Shown here: positions 15,969-25,349 of the stretch, one piece after another
Position numbering within the stretch: position 1 is the stretch's first letter
Layout: each line of letters opens with the position of its first letter
Source: CAMDPA01 sp965223035
GTDB taxonomy: Bacteria; Pseudomonadota; Alphaproteobacteria; Rhizobiales; Hyphomicrobiaceae
Assembly (NCBI GenBank): GCA_965223035.1
Contig: OZ244980.1
Span: 1,860,001-1,924,000 of the forward strand
Reading direction: 5' to 3'
Length of the DNA: 64,000 nucleotides
Notes under the pieces: generated by a model
Told to the model about the DNA's origin: nothing
The model's input: the letters and a program-made list of their open reading frames with translations, nothing else
Database searches by the model: none
Made by a program: the position numbers and the translations under genes

Positions 15969-18728
15969 ATGCAGCAAAGCGAAGCTGACAAGGATCGGCC
16001 GCTCGTCGAAGACATACGGTTGCTGGGCCAAATCCTTGGGGACACGATACGCGAGGCTTCGGGGACAGACGCGTTTGAGGTCGTCGAAGCAGTGCGTCAG
16101 CTTTCGGTGGCGTATCAACGGGAGGCCGACCCTGAGGTGGGCGCCAACCTGGCTCGGTTGCTCAGCCGATTAAGCTCGAGTGAGACGGTGACCGTCATCC
16201 GCGCTTTTAGCTATTTTTCCCACCTGGCCAACATCGCCGAGGATCGCCACCACATCCGCCGCCGGCTCATTCACGAGGCGTTGAACGAGACCCAAACGGG
16301 CAGCCTCGATCATTGTTTTGAGCTGCTTCGCAAGGCTCATGTTCACAAATCAGACGTGATATCAGCACTAGAACGCGGCTATGTGAGCGCGGTTCTCACA
16401 GCCCACCCGACAGAAGTCCAAAGGCGAAGTATTTTAGATGCCGAGCACGCGATCGCGCAGCTGCTAGAACTGCGCGATGGCTTGCACTCGACTAGGGAAC
16501 TGTTGGAAAATGAGGCCAGGCTCAGGGCCCGAGTCGCACAACTGTGGCACACGAGATTGTTGCGCACCGAGAGGCTGACGGTCTACGACGAGATTGAAAA
16601 TGTACTGAGTTTTTATAGATCGACATTCCTCAAGGAACTCCCCAAACTTTACGCCCATTTCGAGGAAAAATTGGGATGCGAGGTGCCACCGTTCTTTCGG
16701 ATCGGAAATTGGATCGGAGGCGATCGCGACGGCAACCCCAACGTTGACGCCAACACGTTAGACGTATCGATCAAGCGCCATGCCGAAACGGCTATCAAGC
16801 ACTATATCGTTGAAGTTGACAGCCTCGCAGCGGAGCTCTCGCTTTCGCAAACATTAATTCCGTGTTCGAGCGCTCTGCTTGATCTCGCGGCGACGGGCTC
16901 GGGCGATCAACACCGTTCTGATGAGCCCTATCGTCTCGCGGCGCGCGGCATTCGCGACCGCCTCAGTGCGACGCTGCATCATCTGGTTGGCGATGCGTCG
17001 CTTGAGTTGGATCTAACGCGCAAGTTGCCTGCAAACGCGACACCCTACGATAACGCTCACGAACTATTGCAGGATCTCTCCACGGTGCGCGATTCGTTGG
17101 TGGCCAACCATGGCGCCTCCATGGCTCGCTTTCGTATAGACCCGCTTATTCGCGCCGTTCAAGTCTTTGGGTTCCACCTGGCAACCACCGATTTGAGGCA
17201 GGACTCGGACCGGCACGCGAAGTCAGTCGCGGAGCTGCTGCGCGTAGCGCGGATCGAAGCTGAATACGATGCGCTCGGCGAGATGCAAAAGCGCGAATTG
17301 CTGTTGGAGGTTTTGAACGATCCCCGACCTTTGCGACTACGCCAAGAAGCCTATGGCGAAAGCACAACTAGCGAGCTTGCGATCCTGGAGACGGCACGTG
17401 CTCTGCGTATCGCCTTCGGCCCGGAGGTCATACGTCATTACGTCATTTCCCACACCGAGGAGGTCAGCGACCTGTTGGAGGTGCTGGTCCTCCAGAAAGA
17501 ATGCGGCTTGCTTCACGGCACGCTGTCATCCTTGGACGCATCTTGGGCCCGCGTCGATTTGATTGTGGTTCCGCTATTTGAAACCATAGAGGATCTGCGA
17601 TCGGCCGAACGCATCATTGATGCGTTTTATGAGCTGCCGGGCATTGAAACGCTGATGCGAAATTCCGGTGGCGTTCAGGAGATCATGCTTGGTTATTCAG
17701 ACAGCAACAAGGATGGGGGTTATTTCACGTCGAATTGGGAGCTTTACAAATGCTCAACGGCGTTGGTGCGTTTGTTTTCCGATAAACCAGGGCTGCAGTT
17801 GCGATTGTTCCACGGACGCGGCGGCTCCGTTGGGCGCGGCGGCGGTCCCAGTTATCAAGCCATCCTGGCCCAGCCGCCCGGGACCGTCCGGGGACAGATA
17901 CGATTGACAGAGCAAGGTGAGGTGATCAGCGCCAAATATGCAAATCCCGACATTGGGCGGCGTAATCTGGAAACATTGATGGCGGCCACACTGGAGTCCA
18001 CGCTGTTGACGGCTAACACGGCACCTTCCACCGACTTTCTGGCGGCCGCGGCAACACTGTCATCGCTCAGCATGAAGGCCTATCGAAACCTCATTTACGA
18101 GACCGACGGCTTTACGGACTATTTTTTCGCCACCACGCCGATCGCGGAGATTATGGAGCTGAATATTGGTTCCAGGCCTGCCGCGCGCAAACCGAGCCGG
18201 CGCATCGAGGACTTGAGAGCGATTCCGTGGAGCTTTTCGTGGGGTCAGTGTCGTATTGCCTTGCCTGGATGGTTCGGTTTCGGCTCGGCCGTGACCGTGT
18301 TTTTGGCTGAGGAGCGGGTTTCCCGGCTGAAGCTGCTGCAACGCATGAACCAGGAGTGGTCGTTCTTTCGGACGATACTGTCGAACCTTGATATGGTTTT
18401 GGCAAAAGCTGATCTCGGCGTTGCCCGCCGGTATTCCGAGCTGATGCCCAACTCTCTTCTTGCAAAGACCATATTCGAGACGATCGAGCGGGAATGGCGG
18501 ATGACGGTCGAAGCGATGCAGATCATCACCGGCCAAGCACAGCGGCTCGTGGATAATCCCTCACTGGCAAGATCTATTTCGCACCGGTTTCCCTACATCG
18601 CGCCGCTGAACCATCTGCAGGTTGAGCTGTTGCGTCGATGGCGCAACGACCATGAGGACGCGGTGGCGCGCCGGGGCATCTTGCTCTCCATCAACGGGAT
18701 CGCCGCGGGCCTGCGCAACAGCGGCTGA
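15969..18728 (+). CDS. ppc: Phosphoenolpyruvate carboxylase
   Basis: 919 aa from ATG 15969, with GGGGTG upstream; length is normal for bacterial PEPC. It carboxylates PEP to oxaloacetate, feeding the TCA cycle. Signatures in order: AVLTAHPTEVQRRS near residue 140 (catalytic His), GNWIGGDRDGNPNV near 246, IMLGYSDSNKDGGY near 573, FHGRGGSVGRGGGPSY near 615 (Arg-rich PEP/bicarbonate loop), RAIPWSFSWGQCRIALPGW near 750, and the C-terminal GIAAGLRNSG. The C-terminus is the usual Asn-x-Gly, so the enzyme appears intact. It is transcribed alone; the gap upstream has a family A repeat and no recognisable regulator. Confidence 0.97.
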   Translation: MQQSEADKDRPLVEDIRLLGQILGDTIREASGTDAFEVVEAVRQLSVAYQREADPEVGANLARLLSRLSSSETVTVIRAFSYFSHLANIAEDRHHIRRRLIHEALNETQTGSLDHCFELLRKAHVHKSDVISALERGYVSAVLTAHPTEVQRRSILDAEHAIAQLLELRDGLHSTRELLENEARLRARVAQLWHTRLLRTERLTVYDEIENVLSFYRSTFLKELPKLYAHFEEKLGCEVPPFFRIGNWIGGDRDGNPNVDANTLDVSIKRHAETAIKHYIVEVDSLAAELSLSQTLIPCSSALLDLAATGSGDQHRSDEPYRLAARGIRDRLSATLHHLVGDASLELDLTRKLPANATPYDNAHELLQDLSTVRDSLVANHGASMARFRIDPLIRAVQVFGFHLATTDLRQDSDRHAKSVAELLRVARIEAEYDALGEMQKRELLLEVLNDPRPLRLRQEAYGESTTSELAILETARALRIAFGPEVIRHYVISHTEEVSDLLEVLVLQKECGLLHGTLSSLDASWARVDLIVVPLFETIEDLRSAERIIDAFYELPGIETLMRNSGGVQEIMLGYSDSNKDGGYFTSNWELYKCSTALVRLFSDKPGLQLRLFHGRGGSVGRGGGPSYQAILAQPPGTVRGQIRLTEQGEVISAKYANPDIGRRNLETLMAATLESTLLTANTAPSTDFLAAAATLSSLSMKAYRNLIYETDGFTDYFFATTPIAEIMELNIGSRPAARKPSRRIEDLRAIPWSFSWGQCRIALPGWFGFGSAVTVFLAEERVSRLKLLQRMNQEWSFFRTILSNLDMVLAKADLGVARRYSELMPNSLLAKTIFETIEREWRMTVEAMQIITGQAQRLVDNPSLARSISHRFPYIAPLNHLQVELLRRWRNDHEDAVARRGILLSINGIAAGLRNSG

Positions 18729-18785
18729 GGCATCAGGCAAGGTTTGGCGATCGAATGTGGCAACTCACGCTGGCTACGGGACTGG

Positions 18786-18958
18786 TTAGAACGTTTCGGT
18801 GTGAGCTGGAACCATCCCGTCCCGCCCGACCGCTAACGACATCGTGTCGTTGCGTGGCCGGGTGGGGGAGCTAGATCATCGCGCCTTAAATCGGAACCGA
18901 AAAGCCGGTTCCGATTTAGGGCAGAAAGTCGCTCTAATGCTAATTCGCCCTAGGCGGT
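18786..18958 (-). repeat. Family B repeat interrupted by a family A copy
   Basis: Read on the minus strand. The 3' part (18786-18870) has the reverse of GGGATGGTTCCAGC and ACCGAAACGTTC and the GTGGCCGGGTGGGGGAG block. The 5' palindrome resumes after the A copy as GCTAATTCGCCCTAGGCGG (about 18938-18956). So family A entered an existing B element. Confidence 0.7.
18871..18936 (+). repeat. Family A repeat, hybrid short form
   Basis: CTAGATCATCGCGCC at the left, hairpin TTAAATCGGAACCG / CCGGTTCCGATTTA, right end GCAGAAAGTCGCTCTAA, which keeps the AAAG junction motif of the composite. It is nested in a family B element. Confidence 0.85.
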
Positions 18959-19066
18959 GATGATCATCGAGTCGGCCATAACGCTGGACATCCAATCGAT
19001 CGATTGCGTACCGTCGACGCGCGCACTAACCTCGCCGGTAATCAAAACGTATCGGAGGATGTCGCC

Positions 19067-20206
19067 ATGGACGGCTCCACGCCCGGCCGCACCGGCCAAT
19101 CGCTCACCGGCCAATCGCTCACAGGCCAATCGCTCACCGACCAGCCGATGATCGGCGGCCCGTTCGTCCGCAACGCCTGGTACTGCGCGGCCTGGGCGCA
19201 AGAACTCGAGGCTGGCAAGATCGTCGCCCGCACCATCCTGGAGGAGCCCATCGTCCTTTACCGGCAGACCGATGGCAAGGTGGTGGCGCTGGCGGACCGC
19301 TGCCCGCACCGCTTCGCCCCACTCAGCATGGGCAAGATCCTGTCAGGTGGCAGCAGGGGCGACCGCATCATGTGCCCCTACCACGGCCTGGAGTTCAGTG
19401 CCGACGGCGCCTGCGTGCACAATCCGCACGGAGCCAAGAACATCCCATCGCGCGCCAGGGTCGCCGCCTACCCGCTGATCGAGAAACACCAGGCAATCTG
19501 GTTATGGATGGGCGACAAGCCAGCGGACGCGGGCGTGCTGCCCGACTTCTCCGTGCTCGACACCACGCCGCCATCGCACATCACGCCAAACGACTACCTG
19601 GTGCTCAACGCCAACTACCAGCTCATCATCGACAATCTAATGGATACAAGCCATACTTCGTATCTGCACGAGGGCATCCTTGGGAATTCCGACACGGTGG
19701 AATCGGAGGTCGAGGTCAACATGGACGGCCGCGATATGATCGTGTCGCGCATCTCCACGAACGCCGAGCCGCCAGGCATGTTCAAGCAGCAGTGGCCCGG
19801 CTGCCCCGGTCGCATCGATAATTTCACCCATATGCGCTACATGCCACCCACCAACATGAAGCTGATGGCCGGCATCTGCGAGGTGGGCCAGCCCAACGAG
19901 ACCGGCGTCGGCTACTGGGGCCTGCACATCCTGACGCCGGAGACGCACGCGTCCACCCACTACTTCTTCACCGCGGCTCGCTACGGCGTCCGAACCAGTG
20001 AGACGGAGAACCAGGAGCTGCGCCTTAGGATCGGAAAGACCCGCCGCTTCGCCTTCGCCGAACAGGATGGCCCAATCATCGAGGCTCAGCACAAGGTGAT
20101 CGCGGCCGCGCCGAAGCCACTCGACCCCGTCATTCTCTCGGTCGACCCCGGCGCCGTCCGCTTCAAGATGATCCTGCAGAAGATGATGGCGGCGGAGCGA
20201 GAGTGA
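19067..20206 (+). CDS. Rieske non-haem iron oxygenase, VanA-like oxygenase component
   Basis: 379 aa, ATG 19067 with GGAGGAT directly upstream. An N-terminal tail of pentapeptide repeats (TGQSL x3) precedes the domain, which starts near FVRNAWYCAAW. Rieske [2Fe-2S] ligands: CPHRFAPLSMGKILSGG...MCPYHGLEF (C-x-H, C-x2-H). Mononuclear iron site: DNLMDTSHTSYLH (Asp and two His). This class removes O-methyl groups or hydroxylates aromatic acids using a separate reductase, which is not found here. The downstream gene is a gentisate dioxygenase-like bicupin 319 bp away, suggesting that both act on one aromatic acid. The exact substrate is unknown. Confidence 0.88.
   Translation: MDGSTPGRTGQSLTGQSLTGQSLTDQPMIGGPFVRNAWYCAAWAQELEAGKIVARTILEEPIVLYRQTDGKVVALADRCPHRFAPLSMGKILSGGSRGDRIMCPYHGLEFSADGACVHNPHGAKNIPSRARVAAYPLIEKHQAIWLWMGDKPADAGVLPDFSVLDTTPPSHITPNDYLVLNANYQLIIDNLMDTSHTSYLHEGILGNSDTVESEVEVNMDGRDMIVSRISTNAEPPGMFKQQWPGCPGRIDNFTHMRYMPPTNMKLMAGICEVGQPNETGVGYWGLHILTPETHASTHYFFTAARYGVRTSETENQELRLRIGKTRRFAFAEQDGPIIEAQHKVIAAAPKPLDPVILSVDPGAVRFKMILQKMMAAERE
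19094..19138 (+). repeat. Three-unit 15-bp in-frame tandem repeat
   Basis: GGCCAATCGCTCACC occurs three times head to tail (one with a final A), coding TGQSL repeats in the N-terminal tail of the Rieske protein. In-frame units allow length change without frameshift. Confidence 0.9.
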
Positions 20207-20230
20207 CAAACAGCCATGCATCTACGGCAA

Positions 20231-20320
20231 AGCAACATGCTGTTCATCGCAATTCTCCCGCTTCCCATGAAAACCCATGAAAAGCAGAAAGTTGCGCGCC
20301 ACTTTATGGCACGATGATCG
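20231..20320 (-). repeat. Degenerate family A repeat (junction form)
   Basis: Retains AGCAAC, then CAGAAAGTTGCGCGCCACTTTATGGCACGATGATC, which parallels the right-hairpin/junction/left-end order of the copy at 47324. The hairpin arms are decayed, so this is an old copy. It occupies most of the 319-bp gap between the Rieske gene and the bicupin gene. Confidence 0.55.
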
Positions 20321-20525
20321 GGTGCCCTAGGGCGTGGTCGGAGCTTGCCGAACTGGGCCGCATCCGGTTACGCTCCGGTCGCTAACAAAGCCACCAAGGA
20401 AGTAACCGGCCAAGACCTTCCATATCCAAGTCACCTGTCACCGGACCTAAGAATACGCATGCGGCATAGTCAAACATGGAACGTCAGAATGTGTCCGTGT
20501 TGTTAAGGCTTGGAGGGTGCACAAT

Positions 20526-21521
20526 ATGACTGCCGACTTCCACGCGGCCATGCGGAGCGCCCACGTGAGTGCCCTGTGGGAGCGCACCAACCCAGAGGGA
20601 GCACAACTGGCGGAAGCACCTTACCTATGGCGATGGGCGGACCTTGATCGGTTGCTCGATGCAGCGGTCGCGGCGACAGACATGCAGGATGCCGAACGCA
20701 GGGTTTTAGTGTTGGAAAATCCGGCCTACGAGGGCTCCCACCGCAACGGAGCCAGCATCAATATGGTGGTGAACCTTCAGATTTTGATGCCCGGCGAATT
20801 CGCGCGACCACATCGCCACCGTCTGAATGCGCTGCGCTTCGTCATCGAGGGCGACGGTGGCGCCGTGACCACCGTTAACGGCACGCCGTGTCCGATGTGT
20901 CCGGGCGATTTCTTGCTGACGCCAGGCTGGTGCTGGCACGAGCACGCGCACAACGGCAAGGGGCGTGCGGTTTGGCTCGATGCGCTCGACGCCCAACTGC
21001 AGCGCCATCTCTGCACGAACGAATTCGAGACCGGGCCATCGAATGACCTGCCGCCACCGCTGACCGAAACAGCTTACGCCGTCGGAGGCGTCACACCCCT
21101 CATTGCTGGAGAGGATAAGCCATATTCGCCAATCTTCCGCTATCCGCTTGAAAGAGTTATTCAGGCTTTCGATGGCATGCCGCAGGCGTCCGACGGCTCT
21201 AAACGCATACGTTATACCAATCCGTTGACCGGTGGTGTGGCAATGCCGGGCATCGACTGCTACATGCTTGCACCCGGCAAGAACTGCGATACGCGTCCGT
21301 ATCGGACCAATGCCAACATGATGTGCCTGGTGGTCGAGGGCAACGGCATCTCTCAGGTCGGCGACGAGGTGTTGGCCTGGGCCAAGAACGACATTTTCAG
21401 CTTACCGCGAGGGCACTGGATCAGCCATCGTGCACAATCCGATGACGCCAAGTTGTTTCAGCTGACCGACCGAGAGGTGTTGGCGCGGCTCGATTATCTG
21501 CGCGAGGAACTCCGCGACTGA
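20526..21521 (+). CDS. Gentisate 1,2-dioxygenase-like bicupin
   Basis: 331 aa, ATG 20526 with GGAGGG at 20512-20517. Gentisate dioxygenases open 2,5-dihydroxybenzoate to maleylpyruvate. The first cupin holds the iron ligands: RPHRHRLNALRFVIEGDGG (two His) and the later WCWHEHAHNG. The second cupin (about residues 225-320) keeps the fold (MMCLVVEGNGISQVGDEVLAWAKNDIFSLPRGHWISH) but lacks the His-x-His pair, as is usual in this family. Related salicylate and 1-hydroxy-2-naphthoate dioxygenases share this pattern, so substrate is not settled. It sits between the Rieske gene and a TRAP transporter, consistent with uptake and breakdown of an aromatic acid. Confidence 0.88.
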   Translation: MTADFHAAMRSAHVSALWERTNPEGAQLAEAPYLWRWADLDRLLDAAVAATDMQDAERRVLVLENPAYEGSHRNGASINMVVNLQILMPGEFARPHRHRLNALRFVIEGDGGAVTTVNGTPCPMCPGDFLLTPGWCWHEHAHNGKGRAVWLDALDAQLQRHLCTNEFETGPSNDLPPPLTETAYAVGGVTPLIAGEDKPYSPIFRYPLERVIQAFDGMPQASDGSKRIRYTNPLTGGVAMPGIDCYMLAPGKNCDTRPYRTNANMMCLVVEGNGISQVGDEVLAWAKNDIFSLPRGHWISHRAQSDDAKLFQLTDREVLARLDYLREELRD

Positions 21522-21582
21522 AGCGCCATGAGCGTTGGCCATATTCGCACGCGTCGTGTTGGAACTTGCTGGCGATGGCATC

Positions 21583-22050
21583 ATGCCAAAGACCGACAAG
21601 ACAAAACTGTTGATTGCCGGGGCCGCTCCGGCGGGCCTTACCCTCGGCATAGAACTGGGATTGCGCAGTATCGACTGCATCATTGCCGAACGCAGCGACG
21701 GCATCTTGTGCGGGCCGGCACACGGGCGCCTCATTGCTGGATCGGGGAGAGGCGCTCGACCGTCGATATGTTCGGTGACGGCTTCGTTCTGGTGCGGGTT
21801 TGGACACTGGACACCAGATCATCGCGCCTTAAATCGGAATCGCAAAGCCGGTTCCGATCAAAGGCAGGTTGCTCTAGCGTCGCTGGGCTGCCATCGGCGG
21901 CGGCCGAGCGTGGCGTACCCCTGAATGTTATCGATCTTTCCTGCACCGAAGCGTCCGCCATTTATCAGAAGCCGCTCGTGCCGGTGCGGCCCGATCGTAA
22001 CGTCGCCCGGCGCGGGGTTGTGCTGCCAGACGACCCGCTCGCCCGCCCGG
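21583..22050 (+). pseudogene. Remnant of an FAD-dependent aromatic hydroxylase, with a family A repeat inside
   Basis: The start frame encodes KLLIAGAAPAGLTLGIELG, a Rossmann nucleotide-binding opening (with the GGGP glycine changed), then breaks down after about 45 residues. In another frame the C-terminal thioredoxin-like part of the same family follows: DMFGDGFVLVRVW, then after the repeat RGVPLNVIDL and LVPVRPDRNVARRG. These match the C-terminus of the intact enzyme at 47592-49205 (DLFGPGYTLLQLA; LVLLRPDQHVAWRG). About 400 central residues are gone and the frame is shifted. The 63-bp family A copy (21815-21877) separates the two C-terminal blocks and adds 21 codons without a stop. Confidence 0.75.
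21815..21877 (+). repeat. Family A repeat, hybrid short form, inside a dead gene
   Basis: CAGATCATCGCGCC left end, arms CTTAAATCGGAATCG and CCGGTTCCGATCAAAGG, right end GCAGGTTGCTCTAG. Exactly 63 bp, so the reading frame of the remnant is kept across it. Confidence 0.88.
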
Positions 22051-22330
22051 CCACCCCACAAGCATGCCATTGGCTGGCCGTGCAGGGCAGCGATAGGGTT
22101 CCAGCACACACCGACGCTTTAGGCGGCAACGCCACGCCGCCGCGAGCCAGCGATCGTTCCGCCGTGATCGCGCCCATCGAACCCGGCGGGGCTGCTGATC
22201 GAGCGATCAGTTGTGAGCGATCTGTCCTTGCCGAATTCGTTTGCCGTGTGGCAGGCTCACACCAAAGCAACGAAGATGGGCGTATGGAATTTTCAGCCAT
22301 CGAAGAACGGCATGGAATGGTGGGTACATC

Positions 22331-23380
22331 ATGAAAACGCTAGTTACTACAGCCGTGGTCTCGTTTGTCTTGGGCACGCTGATCCAGCCTGCAACTCCAG
22401 CGTCAGCGCAGCATGCTGCGCAAGCAAAGATTTACAAGCTCAAGGTTGCAATCTTTACGCCGAAGCGGTCGGCGACGTCGCGCTGGTTCGAAAAGACCAA
22501 ACAGCAGTTGGCCGAAAAGACGGGCGGCAAACTGCTCCTCGAAACCTATTATGGGTCCTCGATGGGACCGATGCCTCGGCACTACGATCTCGCGCGCACC
22601 GGCGTCGCTGACATGGCCTTCTTTCAGCACGGGGTGACCCGCGGCCGCTTCCCGTTGGTGGAACTGACCCACAGTCCGTACATGGTGCCCTCGGGCGCCG
22701 AGGGTTCCATCATGGCAACCAAGATCGCTGCCGACCTGAAAGACAAATATTTCGCCAAAGAACACAAGGGCACCAATCTCATCTGGATCGTGTTCAATCG
22801 GCCTTCCGGCGTTTATGATAGTGGCCAACCCATTACAAAGCTGGAAGACCTTAAAGGCCGCCGCTATCGGGCACCGACCCCAACGGACGTTGCCGTGATG
22901 AAAGAGTTAGGTGCCCTGCCGATCGGTATGCCGGCGACACTTATGGCCGAATCGCTCCAGAAAGGGACCATCGACGGCGTTGTCACCGACCCGATGGGGA
23001 TTTTCTCGTTCAAGCTCGGTAGTCTAGTTAAGCATTACACAGACATGTTCAATTCGGTGATCAGTTTCGGATTCGTCATCAACAATAAGTCTTATGCAAA
23101 CCTGCCGGCTGAGTACCGCAAACTGATCGATGGTCTCGGCACCAAGCAAAGCGCGATCCAGATGGCCACGATGTCCTGGTCCGATTTTCCGGTCTTCACC
23201 AATTACATGGGCGGGCAGAATATCCAGACCGTCAAAATGAGTGCCGAAGCGGACAAGGAAATGCGGGCCATCGCCGGAAGGGTCATGGAAGATCGCATTA
23301 CGGCGATGGAAAAGAAGGGACTTCCGGCGCGTCAAGTCTACGCCGAAATAAAGGCACTCGCGGCCAAATACGCCAAATAG
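22331..23380 (+). CDS. dctP: TRAP transporter substrate-binding protein, DctP family
   Basis: 349 aa from ATG 22331. The signal peptide is MKTLVTTAVVSFVLGTLIQ... ending at PASAQHA. The DctP fold is shown by KVAIFTPKRSATSRWFEKTKQQLAEKTGGKLLLE, the LEDLKGRRYRAPTPTDVAVMKELGALPIGMP region (with the carboxylate-binding Arg) and LQKGTIDGVVTDP. The gene leads a dctPQM set, so it collects a substrate in the periplasm for the QM permease. Placement after the gentisate dioxygenase and the monooxygenase remnant suggests an aromatic or related organic acid; that is inference. Confidence 0.9.
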   Translation: MKTLVTTAVVSFVLGTLIQPATPASAQHAAQAKIYKLKVAIFTPKRSATSRWFEKTKQQLAEKTGGKLLLETYYGSSMGPMPRHYDLARTGVADMAFFQHGVTRGRFPLVELTHSPYMVPSGAEGSIMATKIAADLKDKYFAKEHKGTNLIWIVFNRPSGVYDSGQPITKLEDLKGRRYRAPTPTDVAVMKELGALPIGMPATLMAESLQKGTIDGVVTDPMGIFSFKLGSLVKHYTDMFNSVISFGFVINNKSYANLPAEYRKLIDGLGTKQSAIQMATMSWSDFPVFTNYMGGQNIQTVKMSAEADKEMRAIAGRVMEDRITAMEKKGLPARQVYAEIKALAAKYAK

Positions 23381-23406
23381 GGCTCGCAGATGGCGGTGGA
23401 GAGCCA

Positions 23407-23892
23407 ATGACTGCCTTCGTGAACGCGGTGGCTCGGTTCTTGACCCGAGTCGCCGCCATCTTTCTGATCGCCATGATGTTGGTGAATGTCGTGGATGTCG
23501 GTCTGCGCGTATCCATCAATGCTCCTATCTTCGGCACCTATGAAATTGTCGAGTTTATGCTGGCGGCAGTAGCGTTTCTTGCCATTCCTGAAGCATTTCT
23601 GCGCGACCAGCACATCACGATTGAGTTGATCGATCAGGTGCTGCCTGCGCGCGCCGTCGATGCACTCCGCGCCTTTGGCACGCTGTGCGCGATGGTGTTC
23701 GTCGCCTTACTGTTTTGGCACATGATCCAACCGGCAATGGATTATGTCGAATTCAACGAAATCACTATGGATTTGCAATTGCCGCTGATCTGGAAAGCCG
23801 TCTTGATCATGACGGGTGTCGGCGCTTCAGTGCTGACCGCGCTTGCCATGTTTATCCGCGATCTATCAAGAGCGATCGGTAAGACCGGATGA
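23407..23892 (+). CDS. dctQ: TRAP transporter small permease, DctQ family
   Basis: 161 aa, four hydrophobic helices (for example FLIAMMLVNVVDVGLRVSI, EIVEFMLAAVAFLAIPEAFL, CAMVFVALLFWHMIQPAM, VLIMTGVGASVLTALAMFI). The NVVDVGLRV and FLAIPEAFLRDQHI segments are typical DctQ features. Its stop overlaps the DctM start as ATGA. It forms the membrane complex with DctM. Confidence 0.9.
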   Translation: MTAFVNAVARFLTRVAAIFLIAMMLVNVVDVGLRVSINAPIFGTYEIVEFMLAAVAFLAIPEAFLRDQHITIELIDQVLPARAVDALRAFGTLCAMVFVALLFWHMIQPAMDYVEFNEITMDLQLPLIWKAVLIMTGVGASVLTALAMFIRDLSRAIGKTG

Positions 23893-25187
23893 GTACGCAA
23901 GTCATCGGAGCACTGGGTGTCACGATCCTCGTCATTCTCACGCTGCTACGGGTGCCACTGGGTGCCGCCATGGGGCTTGTCGGGCTGGCCGGTTATGCGG
24001 CGATTGACGGTTGGGACAAGGCATTCATCGTCTTCGGCACCACGCCGTTTTCATTGACGCACTATTCGTTTTCCGTCCTACCGCTGTTCATCCTTATGGG
24101 GACGGTGGCGACCCGTTCCAACATGTCGCAAGAACTGTTCGTTGCGGCAAATGCCATCTTTGCGGGGCGACGTGGCGCGCTTCCGATGGCCACCATCGGT
24201 GCTTGTGCCGGATTTTCGGCGATCAGCGGGTCATCCCTGGCCACAGCGGCAACGTTTACCCAGATCGCGGTGCCGGAAATGCGGCGCTACGGATATCATG
24301 AGCAGCTCGCCACAGGCTCGGTGGCGGCGGCCGGAACGCTCGGAATTCTAATTCCGCCTTCGGTGATCATGGTGATCTATGCGCTGGCGGCCGAGGAGTC
24401 GGTACCGATGCTGTTCGCCGCGGGCATGATCCCCGGCGTCCTCCTGGCGCTGCTGTTTCTCATGACCGTGTTTGTGATTGCGAGGTTGAAGCCAGCGTGG
24501 GCGCCGGTCGGACCGGTGATGCCGTGGGGTGAACGTCTCCGCGCGGTGACCTCGATGTGGAAGCTGGTGGCGCTGTTCGGGCTCGCCGTCGGTGGCATTT
24601 ACGGGGGCTGGTTCTCACCCACCGAAGCCGCCGGTGTCGCCGCCTTTGCCGCCATTGCCATCGCGTTCGCCAGCCGTCAGTTGACGTTCAAGGGACTGTA
24701 CGACTGCATCATTGAAACGCTGCACACGACGGCAATGCTCATGTTCATCATCGTTGGCGCCTGGGTGTTTGCCTATTTTGTCGTGCAGACACGACTGCCG
24801 GCGGGACTGATTGATCTGATCAATTTTCTGGACCTCGCCCCTTGGGCGGTGATCACGATGATCCTGATCTTCTACATTATTCTCGGTTGCGTGCTCGATG
24901 CGGTTGCAATTATTCTGGTGACGGTGCCGGTATTCTTGCCGGTCGTGACCGCCATGGGTTACGATTCTGTGTGGTACGGCATCCTGATGGTGGTGGTTGT
25001 CGAAATCGGGCTGATCACGCCGCCGGTTGGACTCAATATTTTCGTGATCCGCGCCCAGCTGCCGGACATTGAGCTGACAACTGTTTTCAAGGGGATTATG
25101 CCGTTTCTCGTAGCTGATGCGGTGTTGGTTGCCCTGCTTCTTATCTTCCCAGAGATCGCGCTCTGGCTGCCCAAGTTACTGTTCTAG
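23889..25187 (+). CDS. dctM: TRAP transporter large permease, DctM family
   Basis: 432 aa with about 12 membrane helices. It is the Na+-coupled transport subunit. Typical stretches: LRVPLGAAMGLVGLAGYA at the start, ISGSSLATAATFTQIAVPEM, AAAGTLGILIPPSVIMVIYALAAEES, SPTEAAGVAAFAAI, LGCVLDAVAIILVTVPVFLPV, and IGLITPPVGLNIFVI. Coupled to DctQ by a 4-bp overlap. Length and motifs are normal, so the transporter appears complete. Confidence 0.93.
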   Translation: MSTQVIGALGVTILVILTLLRVPLGAAMGLVGLAGYAAIDGWDKAFIVFGTTPFSLTHYSFSVLPLFILMGTVATRSNMSQELFVAANAIFAGRRGALPMATIGACAGFSAISGSSLATAATFTQIAVPEMRRYGYHEQLATGSVAAAGTLGILIPPSVIMVIYALAAEESVPMLFAAGMIPGVLLALLFLMTVFVIARLKPAWAPVGPVMPWGERLRAVTSMWKLVALFGLAVGGIYGGWFSPTEAAGVAAFAAIAIAFASRQLTFKGLYDCIIETLHTTAMLMFIIVGAWVFAYFVVQTRLPAGLIDLINFLDLAPWAVITMILIFYIILGCVLDAVAIILVTVPVFLPVVTAMGYDSVWYGILMVVVVEIGLITPPVGLNIFVIRAQLPDIELTTVFKGIMPFLVADAVLVALLLIFPEIALWLPKLLF

Positions 25188-25349
25188 CCGGTGGAGCACT
25201 TCCGATGTTGGAACGAGCAGTTCGGAAGACTCCATCGGAACGGGATGCTGGATTTCTGACTCATGAACGCTGCTTGGCGGCTACAATGAGCCAGAAATTC
25301 TCCCTTCCCCAAGTCGTAAGGTTGATCTAACAGGTGTTGAAGTCGCACA

